Source of the DNA: Puccinia triticina
Lineage: Eukaryota; Basidiomycota; Pucciniomycetes; Pucciniales; Pucciniaceae
Direction of reading: 5' to 3'
Length of the DNA stretch: 64,000 nt
NCBI RefSeq assembly: GCF_026914185.1
Contig: NC_070562.1
Span: 1,984,001-2,048,000 of the forward strand
Each line of letters opens with the position of its first letter. Positions within the stretch are counted from its first letter, which is position 1. The notes beneath the pieces are model-generated. The model was not told the origin of the DNA. It did no database searches and worked only from the letters and a program-made list of their open reading frames with translations. Of this stretch, positions 55,665-64,000 are shown in pieces. The position numbers and the translations under genes are program-made.

Positions 55665-58600
55665 TAGAGATGTCAGCAGGTACTTGTTTGCGGGTACCCG
55701 GCACCTGTTTGCGGGTACCTGTTTTCAAAGACAGGTACCCGCAAACAGGTGCTGGGTGCGGGTGCGGGTGTCAACTTTTGAGGTGAAAATTTGGCAAGTA
55801 CTTGGACCAAGTACTTGCCAGCACCCGCCCAATTTTGCCGGTCAAGATATGTATACATATATCTGGACACATGCTTATAGATACAAGCATATTGCTGTGT
55901 ACCTGACTCAACCCCGTCGCCGGAGAATAGAGATCCGTACTGTCAGTCCCCTCTTCACCGAATCACCATACCACTCAGCCTCCACCATGGGAAGAAGCAG
56001 GAAGCGCCACAAGTCAACCGGATCAACATCTTCTTCTATCTCAATCCCGGCCAGAAATCAAGAACCTTCTGAACCATCTGGAAAAAAACAAAGCCGCACA
56101 ATAGTTGACGTACCCAACGATTCTGATGGAAATGAGAATGTCAATGACTCCGAAACTCCAGCAAGCACTCAGAACGGAAAGGTTAGAGGGCTTTCCGATG
56201 AGCAAGAGCTCAGTAAGTCAAGTCAACTTTTACTCAAGATTAACCTAAAAATTAACTTTAGTCTTTATGACTTTGTGACCTTCCAGAAAAAGCACAGAGA
56301 CTTCACGGAAATCGTCTCAGCTCATGCTATGCTGCTTTTGAAACCCCGCAACTCTCCGATTTACTCGACAAAAATGGTCGGAGGATGATTGCTTACCCTT
56401 GTAAAACGTAAGTCAATTTCATCGCCGTTATTGTATTTTTGTCCTACCTGTATCTAATGATGATCGATCATCATCTCTTTGAATTTTTTCAGTTGTGGCA
56501 GCAAAATACATCGGCCGATTTACGACACTTCCCCATCAAATTTATCTAAACATGTAGCGAGCTGCTCCAAGAAAGAACGGGAGGCAAGTCATAACCAAAA
56601 ACTGGCTTCCATGGGGATATCTGGGACAGGTGATATTGATCCGCGAGAAGTGAGCCAATTTTTTCCCTTTCCCTTCCCGAGAATTTCAGCAAGTTGTCAC
56701 TGAGTCTGAATTGATTTCCAGGTACCCCAGCTGTGTGCTGTTTGGTGTGCTGAAGCTGCCCGACCTTTTTCAGCTCTTGGAGACGAAGCTCATCGACGCT
56801 TATTGCACCTGGTGGTCCACAAGAATCTACCGGCACGCAGAACTGTTTCGGAGGACATAGCTTGATTATATACCGCCGTGCAGGAGACAATAATAGAATC
56901 ACTTCGGGTAAGTTTCCTTAATGGTCTATGTACTTGAATCCTCTCCTCATTAAATACCCACTCTTTTCTTAATCTAGAACCATCACGGTGCAATGTACTT
57001 GGGGCTAGATGTGTGGCAGTCCCCGAATGGTTTCGATATACTAGGTACAGTGATATATTGTCTAGTTGAAGAAGACGCTGGTGGATATCACTTGGAGGCA
57101 ATGCCTCTCGACTTTGTCAAGCTGCAACAAAGCCACACGGGTTTCTATCTGGCTGAAATAGTACAGCTTATCGTTGAGAAATTTGATGTGAAGGATAAGG
57201 TCAGATTTTTGATTGATCTTGTTTTTATTCAATTTTGTTTTGCCAATCAATCAGTTATTTTTACGATTAATAGATTTTTGGGATCGTGACTGACAACGCT
57301 TTGAACAACCAGACTATGATTGAAGCGATCAAATCTTTCAAATGGCCCAGGATCAAAGGTGAAGGTCAATGGATTCGCTGCTTTGCTCACATCCTGAACT
57401 TGATTGCTCAGGTGATCTTGCGACCATTTGGAAGCCACAAAAGCAATCGTACCGCGGCAAGCTCACTCAATGATGAGGACCAACAATCTGACGATAATGA
57501 GGAATATGAAGATCCAGAAGAACAAATAAAACTGTAAGTTTTAATCTGATTATAAGCTCTCTGCGACATCGGTACTGTGACTTATTTTTACACATTTACA
57601 CTTAGGTTTACTACTGATGAATCAGATCATGACTATGATGACAACCACGACAAAGGCGAGGACAACCATATCTTGGCCGCTGAGCTCACCGGTGAAGATG
57701 AGATTGAACTGGAGGACATCGATGTGATTGAGTTGAGCGACGAGGAGGAGGATGATCGATACACTTCCAAATCGTGCAAGGAGACCTTAGCCAAGGTAAG
57801 CAACCATCTCCAACTCATTAATAATTTGATCAATCAATTAATGAAGATAATAAATGAAGTTCCGAGCCATTTCCAGGAAGTTGAATAAGTCTCCAAATTC
57901 AAAAACTCTCTTCAAAGAGATCTGTCAGGATTGTGAGTGTTCAACACCACATAATGTTGGGCGTGACATTCGGACCCGGTGGAATGCAACTCTGGAACAA
58001 TTGAAAGATATACTGCAATGCTCAGCAGCAATGTGAGTTGATTTTTTTTTCCTACTCGCAACCTCAACTGTCAGTGCTGATTGATACTATTCAAATTCAA
58101 GCCTTGAGTGGCAGAAAGACAAACACCACGGTCCAGCGCGACAATATCACATCCACCGGGAGGATCTCGACTTAGCGCGTGACCTCGTTGAGGTTCTTCA
58201 ACCTTTTTATGACATTACTCTCCAGGTCTCAATGCATGGAGCTGCTCGAATTGCCAACATTGTTGTCTTCATCGACCAGATTACTAGCCATCTTTCTTCT
58301 GCCATCTCAGATAAGCGCGACGATTACCCCCCGGCATTGAGAAATGCCTGCCGTGCTGGACTTCAGCTCACAAATAAATACTATACTCTGACCGACTGCT
58401 CTCCATTATACCGGGTTTCTATGGGTATGGTTTTGATAATTACTGCGGATCTCTTATTTTACTGATGGTGTTTCTACAGTTCTGCATCCATCGTTCAAAG
58501 ATGACTACTTCAAGCTCGCTAAGTGGCAACCAGAATGGATCAAAGAATCAATCAGGCTCACTCGTGATATGTGGGAAACCTATTACAAACCTGTATCTCA

Positions 58601-59450
58601 CCAGCAATTGTCTTCACAAACACCAATCTCTTGTCCCAAGGTGAGTACATGGGATAAGTATATCATAATCCATCAATTCCAATTTGATCTAAACTGAATA
58701 CCTCACTGTAATACAGCCCCAAAAAGGAGTTCTTGCAGGTTTGATTGGTGCCTCCGAAGCTCGAGGAGGTAACACATCAAGCGATCCGATTCACATGTGG
58801 CTTGCTGGAGGGTTAACTTTGACGGCCGATGGTCAGCCGGTGAATCCCCTCAAATGGTGGATGCGACAAAGGCGTGCAGGAAATCATCAAGGGGGTCTGC
58901 TGCAGATGGCCCTTGATGTCTTAAGCTGTCCTGGTAAGGTTTCCCTCTCCTGGATGTCTGGTTTGCTTCGCCAACAGCCTTACATCTACCGCAGCAACGA
59001 CCATCAATGTTGAACGATTGTTCAGCTTTGGGAGGGATTATGTTTCCCTCCAAAGGCACCGGCTCAGTCCTTCGTCAGTCACGAAAGGTATGGCCGTGGC
59101 TTTTTACTCAAAGAATGGTATAATTAAACCGGGAGTGTTACATAAATGAAAGGCAAATAAGGTGAACGAGGCAAAGCAGCAAAAAGCAAAAGAGTCTATT
59201 TGGAAAAGTCAAGGCAAATCGGCAAGAAAATGAAGGGTTAGGATTTATATATATATATGATATTTCTTATTAGCAATGCAAGAGTCTTCAAAAAGCGTCA
59301 GCACCCGCGGGTACTTGCAACAAGTACCCGGGTACTTGCCCCTGCCCCCCTGCACAGGTGCGGGTGCGGGTGCGGGTATTGAGATTCTGGGATTTTTGAG
59401 CCGGGTACCCGCACCTGTTTTGGGTACCCGGGTATCAGCCGCCATCTCTA
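55665..59450 (+). mobile_element. hAT DNA transposon, full length (3786 bp)
   Basis: TIRs TAGAGATG and CATCTCTA; the flanking octamers ATTAAAAC at 55657-55664 and 59451-59458 are identical. Both subterminal regions (about 55680-55830, 59295-59440) are filled with GGGTACC/GGTACTTG words. It carries a 12-exon transposase in sense. Confidence 0.95.
55987..59149 (+). pseudogene. hAT transposase, 12 exons, one internal stop
   Basis: Cut-and-paste transposase. Exons: 55987-56212, 56287-56407, 56493-56649, 56722-56907, 56978-57199, 57274-57533, 57606-57795, 57860-58032, 58102-58424, 58480-58640, 58717-58933, 58995-59149; 2391 nt (796 codons plus stop), all GT-AG and in phase. The N-terminus is basic and Ser-rich. 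A BED-type finger follows (CKTCGSK, then SNLSKHVASC). RNase-H-like core motifs include FGIVTDNALNNQTM, RCFAHILNLIAQV and RTRWNATLEQL. The C-terminal dimerisation part has KWWMRQR and TTINVERLFSFGRDYVS. An in-frame TGA at 56863-56865 (codon 216) is the only defect; Arg (CGA) probably stood there. The ATG at 55987 has a CCACC context. Confidence 0.9.
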
Positions 59451-59458
59451 ATTAAAAC

Positions 59459-59931
59459 TCTTTATGAAGAAGGGAAGAGGGAATTGTGTTAATTTGAGTC
59501 TGGGTCTTGACTGAATGTTTCTGTTGTGAGACCGGTTAAAACTAACTTCTGTTGTGATTATTTTGGATTTCTGGTATTCTTTACTCATCCCAAAATAATG
59601 AACATCATGATAAATCTTACCTGATCTTCCCCTTGCTGTATTCTGATGGCTTTTCTCAGCATAGCTGAGGTTGTCAATCTCACCAGACACATATTCATTT
59701 CACAGTCTCTAAAGATCCAGATGTGTAGAGAAATGATATGTTCTTTGAGTTGAAGTTACTTATCTTTCCAGATGTGAAGGCTTTGTTTTTGTTGAGGGAT
59801 ATGTTTGGATTTCCTCTGATATGTTATAAATTGTCAATTTTATAATGTGCAGCCCCCATGCAGCCCACAGTTCTACAAATTTGGATGAATTTTTTTGGAA
59901 GACTGTTATGAACCCCAGAGTCACAACCTAA
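59459..59931. other. No gene recognised
   Basis: Plain AT-rich sequence between the hAT element and a MITE. Confidence 0.35.
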
Positions 59932-60081
59932 GGTCCCATTTGGAGCCAATATGATTGTGCAATATAATCTGGAATTTTGTGACATCTGATCAAATTTTGG
60001 CAGACCTGATCAGATGTCACATAGGATGTAAGGCAAAAAAAATCATATATCGCCCGGATTATATTGGCTCCAAACGGGGCC
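59932..60081 (-). mobile_element. 150-bp MITE with TAA duplication, copy 2
   Basis: Same length and TIRs as the copy at 27686, inverted interior order, TAA flanks at 59929-59931 and 60082-60084. A shorter CCAAACAGGCCCTA trace follows at about 60112. Confidence 0.85.
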
Positions 60082-60084
60082 TAA

Positions 60085-61083
60085 ATGTTCTTCATGATTT
60101 GCAATGGTGCATCCAAACAGGCCCTAGATTGTTTTTTTTTTTCTTTTATCCAACATCACTACCTTGAATTGAATTTCTTATGCTTATTCTACTTAAATCA
60201 GCCAGTGGAAGACTTCCTCTCAAATCTGCAGGTGCAACACTGGGCGGCCACGCTAAACAATTGGTAGTGTGCGCTATCCGCTACTTCAGTGTTGCATAGT
60301 TTCTGGCAAAGTTTTGTTAGTGGTAGCACCGCTAAAGGCTGCTATGCTACGCTAACAGGTGCTAAAGTCACAATCCGCTTTTTTAGTGCTTAAATAGCAC
60401 TGATTTTTGGTTCACCAGGAACATGATCTTCAAATAAATCCCCAATTTTTCATTCATGCCCTGTTTCCACCTTCCCTTTAGTCCGTAATCTTCCTCTTTT
60501 GGCCAAATGAGATGTTTTCATGCTGCAGAGGGAAAGAGAGTTTCAAAATTTCCAAAATTAACCTCCTTTCATTCTGTAATCAAAGCAGCAAATCATATCA
60601 GTCCAGATTCCAATATGGTATAGGGAGAAAGCCAGTAGATCCATAAAGGGCCCTTGGTACTTTTTTTTTCTGCTTTTCAAGGTTAGACAAGTTGGACAAC
60701 CAGCTGACAGACAGACACATTGTGCTCAGTTATCTTAGTTAGCATCAGCTTTTGTAATTTTTCCTGTATGCAAGTGTAGGTGGTCAAGATATGGGATCTC
60801 AAGTTTTAAGAACACTTATTTTATATATTTACATATATATTTGCTTGGGAAATATCTATCCAACTACAGAAGGAGTGCCACAGGGATCGAGACAAGTCAA
60901 AGATGAAGCTACACTTTATTTGCTATCATTTGGTATCACATACCATCCAAACAACTATGGGGGGGAGGTACAAAAATTGATGTAAAATTGTGAGGCTCAT
61001 TTTTTACCCTGCCAGCTTATTCCTGCGGAGGGCGGAAGGACTTGGCTGGTTGATATGCGTTATAACTTATAGGGACTAGAACT
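60085..61083. other. No gene recognised
   Basis: AT-rich, with repeated GCTA-type words at 60240-60400 and a TATATATT tract at 60820-60842. Confidence 0.35.
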
Positions 61084-61294
61084 TTAAACGGTACAGGACT
61101 TGAGACTGGTCTGAGCAGTGAAACAATTCACAAAACTCAGCAGCACTCTCGTCATCAAATCTTGGCAATTGATCTTGCAGCTTACGAGGTCCCTGGTCGT
61201 CATCGCTCCGACTTTCATGCACCGAAGGCGCTTAAGGAAATTTCGCTGAGGGTCCAAGCACACCCGGTTCACACATCTTGGCAATCGCTCTTAC

Positions 61295-61708
61295 TTATTT
61301 CCCAATAGCCAGCGCCCCCGCTCCCTCCGAGGGTACCATAACGATTCGAGCTTGGAAGTCTCGATGGAAATCGTAGGAAAGTTCGTTTGGGTGCAAGTTT
61401 TCCAAGGAATCGCATGTCATGGATTGTGCTCGTACAGTTTGGGCGAGGTAATGACGTGTCCCAGCCAGCAACATCAACCGGGGCGCGCCGCTGAAACCGA
61501 CAGGGGGGTATTCATACTTGATCTCAAGTGAAGTTTCAACAAGTGTACCTGCTCGCTTTCGAGCCTCGGTTTGCTTCAGGTTGGCTAGAAATACATATGT
61601 TCTTGAGGCAGTCTCCGTTTGATCAAGGCCATGAAAGGGAGGTTTGTGGGCTATATAACTCGGCGACTTTGCCCGCCAACTTTGCCACCCCATCCTCCGT
61701 CCCTTCAT
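61295..61708 (-). CDS. Hypothetical protein, possibly one exon of a larger gene
   Basis: ATG at 61708, 137 codons, ending EGAGALAIGK. No recognised domain. The composition is ordinary rather than low-complexity, and the frame is open through GFSGAPRLMLLAGTRHY. GTAAGAG follows the stop directly, so a spliced continuation towards 61084 is conceivable. It lies divergent to the secreted-protein gene, about 200 bp apart. Function unknown; it may be a chance frame. Confidence 0.3.
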   Translation of the reverse strand: MKGRRMGWQSWRAKSPSYIAHKPPFHGLDQTETASRTYVFLANLKQTEARKRAGTLVETSLEIKYEYPPVGFSGAPRLMLLAGTRHYLAQTVRAQSMTCDSLENLHPNELSYDFHRDFQARIVMVPSEGAGALAIGK

Positions 61709-61796
61709 TAGCAATCCTTAACACCAGGCCGAGTGATCACACCCTTTATTTAAACCCGATATACTCCACTCGTTCATTTCATTAAATTCTCTTGCC

Positions 61797-61810
61797 TATA
61801 TATATTTAAA
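61797..61810 (+). promoter_or_regulatory. TATA box of the secreted-protein gene
   Basis: TATATATATTTAAA lies about 103 bp upstream of the ATG at 61913, in the usual range; a pyrimidine-rich stretch and CTTTACCCTCAAA lead to the start. Confidence 0.6.
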
Positions 61811-61912
61811 GCCAGAAACCAGAAAAGTAGAAAAAAAAGTTATTATTCTAGAGCCTCCACTCCCTCAATCGACTCGACTTTGATTCATATTTACCGCCGC
61901 TTTACCCTCAAA

Positions 61913-64000
61913 ATGCATCGCACCGGCCTCGTTTGCTTCGTCACTTTGGCTGCCCGCCAAGTCAATTTTTCCAATGCGGCCGCTATTTCCGCCTCTGCCT
62001 CCTCCGTATCCACTGCCTCGGCCTCAGGCGGCTCCACTTACATGGTGGTAAGCTAGCTTCTTTACCCTTTTTACTGGTTTTCTGCAATGTGTTCTTTTTT
62101 CACCACTGATCGGCGTCATGTTACTCCTAAATAAATGTAACAATATTAGAATGGGCAGGTGGTAAAATCTAATTCCAGCTCCGCTCAAGCCGGTGCCGGA
62201 GCGTATGCCGTAAGTCAAGCAATACGATGCATTCAAGCAGTGATTTCTTGTGCTCATGCCGATCTATTGCTCCTTCAACCAAATGCAGTACGCTGACTCA
62301 GACGGTCACCATGTGGAAAAGCACTGGTCCACATCCGCGACCACCGGTTCCAAGAAGGTTAGTTTTGCACGCTTGAATCTCTTCTCCAGGTTGACTTGCA
62401 ACTGATGTGGTCTTACTAAAATTCTAGAAATCATGTGACTGTGAAGACAAGAACAAGAAATGTCAGTGTGAGAAGAAGTGTGACTGCGAAGACAAGGGCA
62501 CTAAATGTGGCTGTGGAGACAAGGACAATGACCAGAGCCCGAAGCCCTGTGAGGAAGAGCAACAAAATGGCGGGAACCCGCCTGCTCCTGCGGTCTTCAG
62601 CGATGGGGACACCTCGACTTCTGGATCTGATGCCAAGTCTTCTGGAAGCAGTTGCCCCGGCAAAGACACGACTGTTCCCTCTCAGTCTCAGCAGGGTGGC
62701 TCGGACTGCACTGACTCCAGCTCCAGCCCATCCCCATCTGCCGACTCTACGTCCGGACCTATCCCAGCCGGCAGTGGCTCCTCTGACTGGCAGGGCGGAG
62801 CCCAACCGGACTCGAACTGTACCGACGTTGCCACTTCTGGCGATTCCTCTTCGAACTCTGCCCCAGTATCGGCCAAATCCGCAAGCTCCCATGCATCACA
62901 GCAGGACTCCAATTGTAGCGACAATGCTACCAGTACCAACAATGGCGATTCCTCTTCGGGTCCGTCTACAGGACCAAGCAATCCCGCCGTCTCTCCTGTA
63001 CCACAGGGCGACTCGGCTAGCTTCACCGACAACGGCGACTCTTCTTCCAACTCCGCCACCGGATCAAGCAGTCCCGGTACCTCCCCTGCACCACAAGGTG
63101 ACTCGGCCAGCTGTACCGACAATTCTGCTACCAACAATGGTGATTCTTCTTCGAACACCACCACAGGATTAACCAATCCTGGACCCTCCCACGTGACGCC
63201 AGATTACTCCTCGGCCAACTGTACCGAGAATGGTTCCAACAACGGCGATTCGTCTTCGACATCCACCCCGGGGGCGAGCAATCCCGACATCTCCTCGGCA
63301 CCCCAAAACTCTGATTACTCGAGCAATGACAGTGACTCCCCATCAAACTTCAACCAGACCGCTTCTTCCGGGGCTTCTCAATCTGGAAGTGGATCTCAAG
63401 CAACAGGTGGTGACCAACCGGCGGCGGGTGGTGGAAACACTGCACTGATCACCAATGGACCTTCAGGCTCTAGCTGCCAAGACGCCGCACCTTGCAGCGG
63501 CAACGGTCAAGGCAGCCCCGCGGCAAATGGCAGCTCTGATGGCTCCCCGGCCTCTCCCCAAGGAAACAGCGGCCCATCTGTTTCAAGCGGGGGAAGCGCT
63601 GCTCCCTGCAGTAGCAGCGGCCACAGCTGTTCCTCCTCATGTGGCTGCTCATCGGCATCTTCTCAGGGAAGCAATTCACCACCTGTTTCCAGCGGAGGAA
63701 GCGACTATCCACCCGTGACTAGCGGGGCGAACGGATCTAATTGCACTGGGGGGAACGATTCGCCTTCCGATGATGGAACTAGCACGCCACCTGTCTCTAG
63801 CGGCACAGATGACTGCCAATCGGCACCCGGCTCCGGTGGTCAAAATTCTACCGCACCTGGATGCAGTTCTGCAAAGGATTCTGGAAACGCTCATCCCGTC
63901 GTTACTCCTCCAATTGCAAGTGGAGATTGCTCCTCAGGCCCAAGTGGCCCAAGTTCCTCTTCCGGTACTCCATCGAGTACATCGGGCGGGGACTCCACCC
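61913..64000 (+). CDS. Secreted Ser/Gly/Asn-rich protein with a CxC (metallothionein-like) cluster; 3' end beyond the window
   Basis: Exons: 61913-62047, 62150-62209, 62289-62357, and 62428 open to the window end, all phase 0 and GT-AG. The protein so far is about 612 residues. The N-terminus reads MHRTGLVCFVTLAARQ and then Ala/Ser-rich sequence, a likely signal peptide though weakly hydrophobic. Residues 91-117 hold eight Cys as four CxC pairs (CDC, CQC, CDC, CGC) amid Lys/Asp/Glu, a pattern seen in metallothioneins. Then comes a 500-residue tail of Ser, Gly, Asn, Pro and Asp with repeats around NNGDSSSN, PAPQGDSAS and CTDN, many N-x-S/T sites and scattered single Cys. No catalytic domain is seen. 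It could be a wall, matrix or effector-type protein; the C-terminus, including any GPI signal, is not visible. Confidence 0.8.

Noticed and set aside
62431..63176. Arg/Thr/Pro-rich plus frame and an acidic minus frame over the secreted-protein gene
   Set aside because: The in-phase four-exon model with signal peptide and CxC pairs is open throughout; the other frames are by-products of its biased composition.

Overview
The window looks like a TE-rich nuclear chromosome segment of a basidiomycete, most plausibly a rust fungus (Pucciniales). This is inferred from intron-dense genes (5-12 exons, introns mostly 50-120 bp, GT-AG), a myosin-motor chitin synthase, nuclear tRNA-Ser genes and nested transposons between short islands of conserved genes. 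No sequence match could be run, so the taxon remains an inference.

Layout. 1-4.4 kb: chitin synthase (5' part, minus) directly downstream of a nicotinamidase gene (minus). 4.6-11.1 kb: Helitron helicase remnant, a TIR element carrying satellites and a solo LTR, and further repeats. 11.7-14.0 kb: a membrane-anchored glyoxal oxidase (minus, six exons, all catalytic positions present). 14.4-37.9 kb: repeats, including duplicated tRNA-like units, solo LTRs, a 663-bp hAT derivative, arrays of palindromic CCGG repeats, a gag fragment with an LTR and a tRNA-derived primer site, and a gypsy element nested in a solo LTR. 38.1-41.4 kb: ribosomal protein uL1 and a cornichon-type ER cargo receptor (plus). 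42.3-46.4 kb: small TIR elements and another palindrome array. 46.4-53.4 kb: tRNA-Ser(GCT), mitochondrial bS21, an alpha/beta-hydrolase-like protein, intron-containing tRNA-Ser(CGA), ribosomal protein uS7. 53.8-60.1 kb: MITEs and a 3786-bp hAT element with perfect 8-bp target duplications and a 12-exon transposase broken by one stop. 61.9-64.0 kb: start of a secreted Ser/Gly/Asn-rich protein with a metallothionein-like CxC cluster, open at the window edge.

Main points. Three solo LTRs of about 920 bp are each preceded by CCGG, two with an exact CCGG copy on the other side; the first two sit inside CCGG-rich satellites. The palindromic CCGG arrays are themselves carried inside several unrelated TIR elements. 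Exon models for nicotinamidase, glyoxal oxidase, uL1, cornichon, uS7, the hydrolase and the hAT transposase were joined by hand; in every case the exon lengths sum to a multiple of three, which supports the splice sites.
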